Below are positions 1 through 7,696 of a DNA stretch of 29,221 nucleotides, piece after piece (positions within the stretch are counted from its first letter, which is position 1; each line of letters starts with the position of its first letter). The notes under the pieces were generated by a model that was given only the letters and a program-made list of their open reading frames with translations, was not told where the DNA came from and searched no databases. The DNA comes from a virus. Location of the stretch: IMG/VR virus record IMGVR_UViG_3300005577_000804, positions 1 to 29,221 of that record; one strand, 5' to 3'. The position numbers and the translations under genes are program-made.

Positions 1-821
1 ATTGGGAAAGAAATATTCGTTGGCTTTATAATAGAGCTTCTAAACAATTAATTGATACTAAAAAGAAATCAAAAGCTGAATATAAAATTCTTCTAGAACA
101 TTTATTTAGTAAATTACAAGATTATGCTGCTACTCATGAAGCTTCAGATGCTATTATTCCATCTAAACAACTTGATGGAAATGTTACAAGTACAGTTTCA
201 CAAAAACCTAGTGGTCCAACAATTCCAGCATCAAATGATTCAAATTCTGAAGGAGTTGATGAACAAACTAATTCTGTAGAAAAAATACTTCCGGCGCCAT
301 TTGGTTATAAATTTGATTTAACTAATTTGCATGAACAATATGGCACCGTTATGAATGCTTATGATCAATATGCTTATTTATTAAATGATGTAACGTTTGA
401 TGTTAATGATTTTGGTTATGATGTTACCGCTATTGCTACAACTTATATCAAATTAACAATAGATAAAATACTTCAATTAAATAGACTTAATCCTAATGAT
501 TTTGTTCCAAATTTAAAAATTAAAGGGCAACCAGTAACATACACTCAACTTTTCAGCTATTTTGGAAATGTACCGTATGTAATTGATATAAAGGCTAAAG
601 CTTATGATTATGCATTATATCAAGTATGTTCAGGTTTATTAAATGATCTTTCCAACGTAATGGCTTATTGGAAGAGAAATACCAAACATGCTCAGCAATC
701 TTCAGAATTACTTGATGCTGCTTGGAAGAAATGGTCAGAATCATTACGAAGAACATTAGGCAGAATTAATCAAGATTTAGCTCAAAATGGACCTTCTCCT
801 TCATTACAAGGATCTTACTAA
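1..821 (+). CDS. 5'-truncated protein of unknown function
   Basis: The reading frame is open from the first complete codon at position 3 to the TAA at 819-821, giving at least 272 residues, so the gene begins before the window. A TTG at 327 could serve as a start, but the coding sense of the upstream 108 codons argues against it. The visible N-terminal part is basic and helical, followed by a Ser/Pro/Asn-rich linker (about residues 60-95 of the visible part), then a mixed helical domain rich in Tyr, Asp and Asn. I see no catalytic motif, signal peptide or membrane segment. The stop codon abuts the next ATG, so it is the first visible member of a four-gene translational unit placed just before the head genes. 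A virion or head-assembly role is possible from position alone. I do not recognise the family. Confidence 0.75.
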   Translation, partial: WERNIRWLYNRASKQLIDTKKKSKAEYKILLEHLFSKLQDYAATHEASDAIIPSKQLDGNVTSTVSQKPSGPTIPASNDSNSEGVDEQTNSVEKILPAPFGYKFDLTNLHEQYGTVMNAYDQYAYLLNDVTFDVNDFGYDVTAIATTYIKLTIDKILQLNRLNPNDFVPNLKIKGQPVTYTQLFSYFGNVPYVIDIKAKAYDYALYQVCSGLLNDLSNVMAYWKRNTKHAQQSSELLDAAWKKWSESLRRTLGRINQDLAQNGPSPSLQGSY

Positions 822-1913
822 ATGAAAGGTTATGGTCAATATTTAGCTGATACCATGCTAATCGAAAAATTAGCTACAATGGAAATTGGATTATCTAAAA
901 CTGCCGGGATTACTGATTTACTTGGCGGTTTAGGTGATAAAATTAAATCTGAAGTATCATCCGTAGCTCAAGATAAAGGTTTAGTCTCTACTCTTGAAGA
1001 ATATTTGGCTACCGGTGTTATTTTAAAATTATTAGGTCCTTGGGGCTGGGTTATTTCTACAGCCGCCTCTTTTCTTGGTTTTGATATTGGATCTTTTATT
1101 GGTAAAATAATAGAATTTGTTAAAAATAAAATAGCTAATGGTCAAGATATTTCTTTAGATGATATTAATTCTACAGGAAAATCTTTAGCCGAATCAGCTT
1201 CTTCGTTTGCCGCTAATGATGGTTTAACTTCTCATTCTTCAGATATGTTAATTTTTCTAAAAAAAGCCGATGCTAATGAATCTATTATGAAATTAGCAGC
1301 AGGATATTTTGAAGCTGCCAATGAAGCTACTCCTTTTCTAGGTGGTAAAGGTGGAATTATAGGAAGAATATTCGGTAATTTATTTTCACAAGGAGCTCAC
1401 GGTAAATCTAAAATATTAATGATTATCGCAGGACTTATTGTTTGGGTTATTAAAACTGTTCTCCTCGGCGCTGGTGCTGTTAAAGCTTCTTCTATGATTA
1501 AAAATTATGTAGATAAAAATAAATCACATTCTGAAAATGAAACAGAAACTACTAAATCTGAAAATACCGAAGTTCATTATAATATTCCTCTAGCTATACC
1601 CAATTCATTTAAATCAAGTGGAGATGGAAATCAATATCATATAAATGACGGAACCTCTATGTGGATTGTCCCGCTTTTAAATAAAGATATTAAAAAAACA
1701 CTACTTTGGTGGACTATTACTATTTATCCAGAACTTAAAGGATATGAAAATGAACTTAGCTCAGCAAGTTCTTTCACTAATATGGTATCTTTATTAAGTA
1801 AAGGTATTGATCCAAATCATCCAGATTATGTAAAAATACCAATAGGATTACACACAAGAAAAGAAATCGTTGATCGATTTGCTGGCGAAGTTAAATTAAA
1901 GGATATGAAATGA
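822..1913 (+). CDS. unknown protein with hydrophobic segments
   Basis: This 363-residue protein starts at an ATG directly after the preceding TAA. Hydrophobic stretches lie at about residues 62-100 (with GPWGW near 72-76) and 178-222 (Gly-rich, then an Ile/Leu/Val run), compatible with membrane insertion or amphipathic packing. A charged Ser/Glu/Thr/Asn linker at about 230-250 separates them from a soluble C-terminal domain with several Trp residues (near 282 and 297-298). There is no N-terminal signal peptide. The end overlaps the next start as ATGA, implying translational coupling. In phages, internal hydrophobic segments occur in holins, ejected channel-forming proteins and tape measures; the length and position do not decide among these. 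I cannot assign a function. Confidence 0.8.
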   Translation: MKGYGQYLADTMLIEKLATMEIGLSKTAGITDLLGGLGDKIKSEVSSVAQDKGLVSTLEEYLATGVILKLLGPWGWVISTAASFLGFDIGSFIGKIIEFVKNKIANGQDISLDDINSTGKSLAESASSFAANDGLTSHSSDMLIFLKKADANESIMKLAAGYFEAANEATPFLGGKGGIIGRIFGNLFSQGAHGKSKILMIIAGLIVWVIKTVLLGAGAVKASSMIKNYVDKNKSHSENETETTKSENTEVHYNIPLAIPNSFKSSGDGNQYHINDGTSMWIVPLLNKDIKKTLLWWTITIYPELKGYENELSSASSFTNMVSLLSKGIDPNHPDYVKIPIGLHTRKEIVDRFAGEVKLKDMK

Positions 1914-3079
1914 AACTTAGAAGAAGCGAAATATTAGACAACTTTGCTAAAATAGCCTTAGAAAAAGGATTAATCGATAATAAATTAACATCAAAAGCCG
2001 AAGCTATGTCAAAAGAAGATAAATACAAAGATTCGGAATGGAAAAAAAATATCGAAGCTCTTTATGGTGTTAAATTAGATAATGAAGATATTTTAGATAA
2101 AGCTCATCCTAAACCCGTAGTCACTCTCCCGGCGTATGATAATGTTAATGGTTTAGTCGAAAATCTAAAAGAACGTCATAATATTATGGTCGGTATTGTT
2201 AATAAAATGCCTAATGGTGCTTATGTAGGTACTAAATATGCTTCAGCGTATGATGATTTATTAAAAGAATTAATCAAAATTGGCTACTCCATGGATAATA
2301 AAAATATACACGAATTAAGAGTTTTAGCCGATTCTTGTTCCGAACGATTTACTAAAACTGCTTTCGCTCCACTTGCTATTGCCGGAGGGATTGCTGCAGT
2401 TTTAGGTTTAATAGCCATAATTAATCACACCACTCCTAGCGATCAAGGTGTTATTAATAATTGCGAAAAAGCTATAGCTGAAATAGAAGAAGTTAAACCC
2501 AAATTACCACAAATTTCTAAAAATGTTGACGCTCTTTTAAGTGATCTAAAAGCATTAGAAGATTTGGCCAAACAATATAATAATTTAGGTGGAATTGACG
2601 CTTCCACTCCAGAAAAATTAATGGATGCAGCCAATAAAGAAAAATCTTCTTTTGATGTCGTTAAAAAATATAAAAGCGCTTGTTCTTTAATGTCAGAAAA
2701 AATTCCAAAGTATATCGATCTAATTTCTTCGTATCATACCCAAACTGAAAGAACTTGGGATTGGTGGCAGAAAATTAAAAATGTGACCGAATTATTAACC
2801 GGTACTGATCAAGAAGATGCAGTTTTAGCTCTTCAAACTTTAAAAAATTCTCTAGAAGATTCAGTTAAAGAAGCTAATAATTTTATGGATTTAGCTAGAA
2901 AACAAGAGCCAAGTTTAGTTGCTGCTCTCTCTAAATTAAATACCGAAGAACCAAATCAACATACTGAATCTAAATCAAATAATAATTCACAACCAGCTAA
3001 TCATCAAAAATTTAATCCAAATGATGATATCGATCCAGAAGAAATTTGGAAAGATAACGGAATTCAACCATTAACATGA
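1910..3079 (+). CDS. unknown protein, one membrane-like segment and long helical region
   Basis: This 389-residue protein begins in the ATGA overlap with the preceding gene. The N-terminal 140 residues are charged and helical. A single hydrophobic segment, Ala/Ile/Gly/Leu-rich, spans about residues 151-171. The following region, about 180-340, is rich in Lys, Glu, Leu and Ala with heptad-like spacing and probably forms long helices. The last 50 residues are a low-complexity Asn/Gln/Ser/Pro tail ending in an acidic stretch. I find no enzyme motif. The tandem arrangement with another hydrophobic protein suggests the two may act together, for example as internal virion or envelope-interacting proteins, but this is inference only. 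The 3' end overlaps the next gene by ATGA. Confidence 0.8.
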   Translation: MKLRRSEILDNFAKIALEKGLIDNKLTSKAEAMSKEDKYKDSEWKKNIEALYGVKLDNEDILDKAHPKPVVTLPAYDNVNGLVENLKERHNIMVGIVNKMPNGAYVGTKYASAYDDLLKELIKIGYSMDNKNIHELRVLADSCSERFTKTAFAPLAIAGGIAAVLGLIAIINHTTPSDQGVINNCEKAIAEIEEVKPKLPQISKNVDALLSDLKALEDLAKQYNNLGGIDASTPEKLMDAANKEKSSFDVVKKYKSACSLMSEKIPKYIDLISSYHTQTERTWDWWQKIKNVTELLTGTDQEDAVLALQTLKNSLEDSVKEANNFMDLARKQEPSLVAALSKLNTEEPNQHTESKSNNNSQPANHQKFNPNDDIDPEEIWKDNGIQPLT

Positions 3080-3528
3080 ATATCGTTCCTAATACAAGTT
3101 TAGATGAAACTACTATTAATGATAATGTTCCAGCTTTAACTTTCGTAAAAGAACCTAATGTTCAATTAATCACTAGAGATATACCAAAAAGCATGAATAC
3201 CGTACCTAACGAAAATATAGAAAATATCCAAAATTATCTTAAAAATAATGAAGATGTTAACTATTTAATTAACGAAAATTATGATGGTCCCATTGATGGC
3301 TTACTTAATGAAAAATTAATTAATATTGCTAAATCTCTTGAAAAGGCAATTTCTGAAACAATTAATAAAAATGTTAATGGAATAATCTTAAAAACTACCG
3401 CTAATGATCTGAAATCTGCTCTTAAAAAAGTAGTCGCATTTAAAAAAAATAATCAAACAAAACAAGTTAAAATTAGCCAAGATCAAAGAATTTATGAACT
3501 TGGTAAATTAAAAATGTCAAAAAAATAA
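3076..3528 (+). CDS. small charged protein of unknown function
   Basis: This 150-residue protein is the last member of the coupled four-gene unit; its ATG overlaps the preceding TGA. It is Asn/Lys/Ile-rich. The N-terminal 45 residues look extended, the middle (about 50-125) helical, and the C-terminus strongly basic (a Lys-rich stretch at about 113-125 and again at the very end). It lies about 100 bases before the head decoration gene. A small, basic, helical protein next to capsid genes could be a scaffold or head-interior protein, but nothing in the sequence proves this. I do not recognise it. Confidence 0.75.
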   Translation: MNIVPNTSLDETTINDNVPALTFVKEPNVQLITRDIPKSMNTVPNENIENIQNYLKNNEDVNYLINENYDGPIDGLLNEKLINIAKSLEKAISETINKNVNGIILKTTANDLKSALKKVVAFKKNNQTKQVKISQDQRIYELGKLKMSKK

Positions 3529-3588
3529 AATTTTCTATCATTAAATCAATATATTTTTAGATTTATGTAAGTTTAGAATAAGAAATAC

Positions 3589-3617
3589 GTGCATTATATA
3601 ATTTGCACATACAAGGA
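3589..3617 (+). promoter_or_regulatory. candidate promoter/operator and RBS of decoration gene
   Basis: A TATAAT box at 3597-3602 lies in the centre of an inverted repeat with arms GTGCA (3589-3593) and TGCAC (3604-3608). The Shine-Dalgarno sequence AAGGA at 3613-3617 follows, seven bases before the ATG at 3625. No good -35 box is visible. The sequence TATAATTTGCACATA resembles the elements upstream of the small genes near 28560 and 28970. This region also shows that the in-frame ATG at 3589 is not the start, because it precedes the RBS and falls in the inverted repeat. Promoter function is inference. Confidence 0.4.
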
Positions 3618-3624
3618 AATCAAA

Positions 3625-4290
3625 ATGGCTCTTAAAATTTTACAATCAGGTATGAATCCCCTCGGTCAGTTCGACTGCTTAGACTCCGAACTCACCTCAT
3701 TTAAAGGTGGCGAAGTTTGCACGTTAACCAGAGTAACCTATAAAGGTTCAGATGTTAATGCTGCTGACGTTAATGACGGTTATTCAGGTTCTACTTCTAA
3801 AACCCGTCCTGCCGTAACTCTTACTCTCGTTTCCGGTACTCGTCCGTTATTCTTAGCTGATGACGGTACGACTGGTTACGGTACGCTTTTTGGTCAGGTA
3901 GTTGGTTCTTCAGTTGGTCAATCAGTAACTGGTGGCGCTCAGTTAGGTCCGCACACTGCTGCTGGCTCTGGCAAAATGACGCTCTGGGATAAAGAAGGTC
4001 TTTATGGCGTAACGTTAGATGCTGTTGATACGACCGTTGCTACTGGCCTCGTTCCTACTAATACCAGCATTACCTGCGGAGACCCCCTCTTCGCTACGAC
4101 TGCCGGTAAATTAACCCCCAACACTGGTAACCGCTTTGAAGCTTATACCGTTGCTCGTTTTATTGAATTTGCAACGAATGGCAGCTTAGTTACGACTGGT
4201 GCTGGCGCTGTAGGTACTGGTGTTCTTGCTGCCCCAGGTGGTTTCTCAGCTTTCACTCAAGCTATTATCCACTTCCAGCTCGGCGTCTGA
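3625..4290 (+). CDS. head decoration/fibre protein (probable)
   Basis: The start at 3625 follows AAGGA at seven bases and gives a 221-residue product; the longer frame from 3589 adds 12 residues without an RBS. The protein is beta-rich with many Gly, Thr, Ser and Ala, few charges and no hydrophobic segment. It carries short phrases I recognise from phage proteins encoded just before the major capsid gene: MALKILQSG near the start, RPLFLADDGT, GPHTAAGSGK, LYGVTLDAVDTT and a C-terminal aromatic strand. Such proteins are generally described as capsid decoration or head fibre proteins. The gene uses more C- and G-ending codons than the genes before it, as expected for an abundant virion protein. 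Assignment rests on remembered family similarity plus context and would need a profile search. Confidence 0.7.
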   Translation: MALKILQSGMNPLGQFDCLDSELTSFKGGEVCTLTRVTYKGSDVNAADVNDGYSGSTSKTRPAVTLTLVSGTRPLFLADDGTTGYGTLFGQVVGSSVGQSVTGGAQLGPHTAAGSGKMTLWDKEGLYGVTLDAVDTTVATGLVPTNTSITCGDPLFATTAGKLTPNTGNRFEAYTVARFIEFATNGSLVTTGAGAVGTGVLAAPGGFSAFTQAIIHFQLGV

Positions 4291-4310
4291 TACTTAATTA
4301 ACACAATCTT

Positions 4311-4343
4311 TGGGAGACTTTTTTATAAGAGTCTCCCATCTTT
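4311..4343 (+). terminator. hairpin between decoration and capsid genes
   Basis: TGGGAGACT at 4311-4319 pairs perfectly with AGTCTCCCA at 4330-4338, loop of ten bases (4320-4329), followed by TCTTTAA. The stem is strong, but the downstream U-run is short and interrupted, so it may act as a partial terminator or an mRNA 3'-end stabiliser between two highly expressed genes rather than a full stop. Confidence 0.65.
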
Positions 4344-4356
4344 AATAAACAAATTA

Positions 4357-4387
4357 ATTATCTATAATTTCATAGATAATCAGGAGA
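4357..4387 (+). promoter_or_regulatory. inverted repeat and RBS upstream of capsid gene
   Basis: ATTATCTAT at 4357-4365 and ATAGATAAT at 4372-4380 form a perfect nine-base inverted repeat with a six-base spacer. A TATAAT box at 4363-4368 spans the left arm and spacer, with TTTAAT at 4341-4346 as a weak possible -35. The RBS AGGAGA at 4382-4387 follows at once, six bases before the ATG. It may be a promoter with an operator, or a 5' stem-loop that stabilises the capsid mRNA. Confidence 0.45.
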
Positions 4388-4393
4388 AACAGA

Positions 4394-5404
4394 ATGAATA
4401 TATTTAATAACAAAGGTGAGCTCAATGCTTCATCGCTCCAAGAAGCGATGCAGACGCTTGCTAAATTCGCTTCCGTTTTGGAAGAGAATGCCCCCTCAAA
4501 TTTAGCTCTCTCAAGTCAGTCAGCTCTCTCAGTTAATGCTCGTGATGAGTTAATTGAGCGCGCTATTATGTCACATGAGGGTAAAATTGCTCTAGCTCAG
4601 GCTATGGCTAACCCCATTCGCAAAAACCTTGATTATCAAGGTATTGCCCGCAGAGCACTCGTTGTTGACCCGCTTCCGCAAGGTGCTTTACCGGTTTATG
4701 ACCGTGATATTGATGTAACTGCTGTTGTAATTTCAAGCAACGGTTCAGGTCCCGAGAGCCGTGTATTCGGTGATCGCGTATCAGTTCCTACGTTTGAATT
4801 ATTCTCAAATCCTACTGTTCGTATTTCTGAGGTTCGTCGTCGTCGTTTCAACGTCATCGACCGTGCTGTTCAGAAAGCTCGTCAGGAAATCATGGCTCAA
4901 GAAGATGCTAACGTCTTCGCTGCTCTTGATTCAGCCGGTGGTGTTGAAAACGTTGTTCAGGATATCGCCGATGGTGGTATGCTCAAACGCGACTTAGTTG
5001 AAATTAAGGTCCAGATTGATCGCTGGGACTTGGTTACTACGAAGTTCTTCATGAATATCTCTGAGTACACCGATATCCTTAACTGGGCTTCTGGTGGTGG
5101 TCAGGGTCCCACGGGCGGTGAAATCGATCCCGTAACTCAGCGTGAAGTTCTCCAGACTGGTCTATTTGCTCATATCTGGGGTGCTGATCTAATGGTATCA
5201 AAGATTGTTCCGCCTGGTACGGTTTATGGTTGTGCTGATCCGGAATTCGTAGGCGTAATGCCCGTTCGCCAGGAGATTGAAGTATATCCGGCTGACGAAC
5301 CTAAGCAGTTAAAGCTCGGGTGGGTAATCAGCGAAGAAATAGGAATTTGTATTGCAAATTCGAGGGGTTGCGCTGTTGGTCGTAAGTCAACTGCTGTTGG
5401 CTGA
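4394..5404 (+). CDS. major capsid protein, HK97 fold
   Basis: This 336-residue protein forms the icosahedral head shell. I recognise the family from phrases shared by major capsid proteins of many large myoviruses: a helical N-terminal segment (about 1-75), then NPIRKNLDYQGIARRALVVD (about 73-92), LPVYDRDIDV, the RVFGDRVSVPTFELFSNP stretch, FNVIDRAVQKARQEIMAQED on the presumed spine helix, and a late strand with QLKLGWVISEEIGI. Length is at the short end for HK97-fold capsid proteins but complete. The start is fixed by the strong RBS AGGAGA at 4382-4387. It sits directly after the decoration protein and is followed by a strong terminator, so the two probably form the main head transcript. Codon use is richer in C and G than most of the window, consistent with high expression. 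Confidence 0.88.
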   Translation: MNIFNNKGELNASSLQEAMQTLAKFASVLEENAPSNLALSSQSALSVNARDELIERAIMSHEGKIALAQAMANPIRKNLDYQGIARRALVVDPLPQGALPVYDRDIDVTAVVISSNGSGPESRVFGDRVSVPTFELFSNPTVRISEVRRRRFNVIDRAVQKARQEIMAQEDANVFAALDSAGGVENVVQDIADGGMLKRDLVEIKVQIDRWDLVTTKFFMNISEYTDILNWASGGGQGPTGGEIDPVTQREVLQTGLFAHIWGADLMVSKIVPPGTVYGCADPEFVGVMPVRQEIEVYPADEPKQLKLGWVISEEIGICIANSRGCAVGRKSTAVG

Positions 5405-5440
5405 AACTAATAATCTTTAATTAATACTTAAAGGTTTAAT

Positions 5441-5474
5441 AAAAGCTGTCATAGAAATATGGCAGCTTTTTTAT
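5441..5474 (+). terminator. rho-independent terminator after capsid gene
   Basis: AAAAGCTGTCAT (5441-5452) pairs with ATGGCAGCTTTT (5459-5470), with one G-U pair and a six-base loop, followed by a T run to 5472. This is a textbook intrinsic terminator closing the capsid transcript before the HNH gene. Confidence 0.9.
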
Positions 5475-5572
5475 TTCTATTTAAACGGTAAATTTTATAC
5501 TCTGAAAAGAAATATCGATGGATCCAAGTTTTACAATTCATATTTTTAAACCCTAATAGTAAAGGATAAAAT

Positions 5573-6760
5573 ATGGGCTCATTTGAAGATATTACAGGTC
5601 AGAGATTTGGAAAATTAATTGTTACGAAACGAATAGAAAATAGAGATAATAGACCTTATTTTTTGTGTACATGTGATTGCGGAAAGACAAAAGAGGTATC
5701 ATCACAAAATTTAAAAAAAGGTTCTGTACAATCATGTGGTTGTTTTAGAAGAGAAGTTAAATTTGTTGATCTTACCGGTAAAGTTTTTAGTAGAATGACT
5801 GTTTTAAAAGAAAATGGTGTTCTTGGCGCAGGAAAAGATAAAAAAACGGCATATCTTTGTCGTTGTGCTTGTGGAGCAGAAAAAACTGTAAGAGGAGCGG
5901 ATTTAGTTTCAAAGAAAATAGTTTCATGTGGATGCTGGAGAGATGAGAAAGCATTAGAAAATATAAAAGATGTTAAAAATACTTCAGAAGATGCTAGATT
6001 ATCTAGTGCAATGGCCATGTATAATGCTAATTATAATGATGGAAATTTAACATTTGAACAATTTTTAGAAATGTCGAGCAAAGATTGTTATTATTGTGGA
6101 TTGCCTCCTTCAAACAATTGCAATAAATTCATTGGTCCTAATTATGCCAAAATTTCTATTGAAAATGGAAATTTTAATTATAATGGATTAGACAGAGTAA
6201 ATTCAAATTTACCACATAATTTTGAAAATTTGGTCACGAGCTGTATAGCTTGTAACGCGTCCAAATCTGATATGACAATTGATGAATTTAAATTATTAAT
6301 ATATAATTCTTACAATCATATTATATCAAACACGAGTTATATTGGTGATAGTAATAAATATTTGAAATTATTAAATGAAGAACATATTAATAAAGAAGAA
6401 TATAATAGAAAAAATCATCCAGCAATTACTAGTGCTAAAGGAATGTATAGAAATTATGATGATGGTGATTTAACATTTGAGCAATTTTTAAAAATGACTC
6501 AGCATCATTGCGTATATTGTGGTTGTGCACCTAAAAATAAATATAACGCATTTAAAAATAGATCTGATGCTTCTACATATTCTATCGAAAACGGAGATTT
6601 TATCTATAATGGTTTAGATAGAATAGATTCAAACTTACCTCATAATGTAGATAATTTAACTCCAGCTTGTTTGACTTGTAATTGGAGTAAGTCTAATAAA
6701 TCAGTTGAAGAATATATAAATTGGGTAACAAGGGCATATAAACATTTATATTCAGAATAA
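5573..6760 (+). CDS. HNH homing endonuclease with duplicated domains
   Basis: This 395-residue protein is a DNA-cleaving HNH nuclease, probably a free-standing homing endonuclease. Two N-terminal zinc-ribbon-like units of the type seen in phage HNH/AP2 proteins come first: residues about 5-60 with C32, C34, C36, C55, C57, and 66-123 with C96, C98, C100, C119, C121, each beginning D(I/L)TG. Two HNH domains follow. The first (about 143-250) has C172xxC175, GLDRVNS at 205-211, H215-N216 and C224xxC227-N228; the second (about 285-392) has C313xxC316, GLDRIDS at 347-353, H357-N358 and C366xxC369-N370. Both keep the metal-binding and catalytic residues. The start is supported by AAAGGA at 5561-5566. 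The gene stands alone between two terminators, beside the capsid gene, a common site for such elements. Confidence 0.9.
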   Translation: MGSFEDITGQRFGKLIVTKRIENRDNRPYFLCTCDCGKTKEVSSQNLKKGSVQSCGCFRREVKFVDLTGKVFSRMTVLKENGVLGAGKDKKTAYLCRCACGAEKTVRGADLVSKKIVSCGCWRDEKALENIKDVKNTSEDARLSSAMAMYNANYNDGNLTFEQFLEMSSKDCYYCGLPPSNNCNKFIGPNYAKISIENGNFNYNGLDRVNSNLPHNFENLVTSCIACNASKSDMTIDEFKLLIYNSYNHIISNTSYIGDSNKYLKLLNEEHINKEEYNRKNHPAITSAKGMYRNYDDGDLTFEQFLKMTQHHCVYCGCAPKNKYNAFKNRSDASTYSIENGDFIYNGLDRIDSNLPHNVDNLTPACLTCNWSKSNKSVEEYINWVTRAYKHLYSE

Positions 6761-6783
6761 AATAATACTTAAAATTTTTATTT

Positions 6784-6812
6784 AAAGCCACTGAGATATC
6801 GGTGGCTTTTTT
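6784..6812 (+). terminator. rho-independent terminator after HNH gene
   Basis: AAAGCCACTGA (6784-6794) pairs with TCGGTGGCTTT (6799-6809), one G-U pair and a four-base GATA loop, followed by TTT to 6812. This is a strong intrinsic terminator that separates the HNH gene from the downstream virion genes. Confidence 0.9.
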
Positions 6813-6828
6813 ATTTGGTGCATTAAAG

Positions 6829-6852
6829 TTCGGCATAATTTAGTATAAAAAT
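6829..6852 (+). promoter_or_regulatory. candidate promoter after terminator
   Basis: Because a terminator ends at 6812, transcription of the next gene probably restarts in this short gap. It holds CATAAT at 6835-6840 and TATAAA at 6844-6849, the latter ending three bases before the ATG. No Shine-Dalgarno sequence is visible, so the message could have a very short leader. No clear -35 box is present. Confidence 0.3.
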
Positions 6853-7662
6853 ATGACAATGAGTGATAAAAAGTTACCTTTTTCAGGAAATGCTACTCTT
6901 TTAGAAAAAATTGTAATAGATTTTAATAAATTAGTAGAAGCTGATGCCGCAGAAATTCCCAAAACCCGAGTATATAAAATAGCGTGTGAGAGTGAATCTC
7001 CGAAGGTAGAAAGATCTGCGAGAAAATCTGCGCTTGAAAGTATGCAAAATTCTGAAGGGTTTACAAAATTAGCTATTGATTCACGACGTATAAATCAAAC
7101 AATTGAGAGAAGTCCACGTCCCACAATTCAATATTTTTCTCGTTCTGAACCATATATTGATAATAGAGATCAAGAAACGATAAATGTATTTTCTAAATTA
7201 ATGGTACCTTTAATGGAAATAAAGGCGTCATTTGGAGAACAGCCGGAATATTTTGAGTCATATTCTAGGGTTTTACATGATCAAGTAGAGAGAATTTTGC
7301 GATTAAAAGTAGCTGATCAGGATATATTTAGACCACAATTAGCGTATTTAGAACAGTTAATATATGCCCGGTATCGTTTATCTATGGAAGAAATATCAAG
7401 AATGGATAAGAGTAGTTTAAAGGCAAAATTATTAGATAAGGATGAGGCATTAATGAAGCGCGGAGCATTTATGCATATGACTGCTGCTCCTGAAGAAAAT
7501 AAAAAAGTAGCAAATATACCGTTAAAAACTGGAGATCAAACGGGAAATACGCAAGAGGCTATAGTTAATGCGATATTTGGAAATAATAATATTCGTAGAG
7601 AAGGTGAAAAAGTAGTAGAGCGCACCATTACAATTACAATAAAAGATGAAGTTAAAGATTGA
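6853..7662 (+). CDS. unknown protein, probably virion-related
   Basis: This 269-residue soluble protein has no signal peptide, membrane segment or enzyme motif that I recognise. It is mostly helical and charged; residues about 105-225 (with paired Met/Leu/Glu helices) look like one compact helical domain, and the last 35 residues alternate as beta strands (TITITIK). The start could be ATG 6853 or ATG 6859; neither has a clear RBS. It is the first gene after a strong terminator and is followed by two genes that look like virion proteins, so a structural or assembly role is likely by context only. Confidence 0.7.
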   Translation: MTMSDKKLPFSGNATLLEKIVIDFNKLVEADAAEIPKTRVYKIACESESPKVERSARKSALESMQNSEGFTKLAIDSRRINQTIERSPRPTIQYFSRSEPYIDNRDQETINVFSKLMVPLMEIKASFGEQPEYFESYSRVLHDQVERILRLKVADQDIFRPQLAYLEQLIYARYRLSMEEISRMDKSSLKAKLLDKDEALMKRGAFMHMTAAPEENKKVANIPLKTGDQTGNTQEAIVNAIFGNNNIRREGEKVVERTITITIKDEVKD

Positions 7663-7696
7663 TATATAATAAATATATATTGAATTGAGGTAAAGA

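Noticed and set aside
327-821. A separate gene starting at TTG 327
   Set aside because: The same frame is open and coding-like back to position 3, with no RBS before 327; this is the tail of a longer gene.
2443-2634. Open frames on the - strand and in other frames, such as 2443-2634, 5656-6018, 13744-13929 and 18937-19173
   Set aside because: They lie inside well-supported + strand genes, lack RBS and have no recognisable protein pattern.
3589-3624. Longer decoration protein starting at ATG 3589
   Set aside because: The extra 12 codons contain the inverted repeat, the TATAAT box and the Shine-Dalgarno sequence of the ATG at 3625.
3664-3680. CAGTTCGACTGC resembling a tRNA T-arm
   Set aside because: It lies inside the decoration gene and no acceptor, D or anticodon arm can be folded around it; no tRNA was found anywhere in the window.
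7663-7696. Promoter in the AT-rich gap with TATATAATAAATATATATTG
   Set aside because: The gap is only 34 bases, nearly pure A/T, and the following gene can be reached from upstream; a chance match is as likely.
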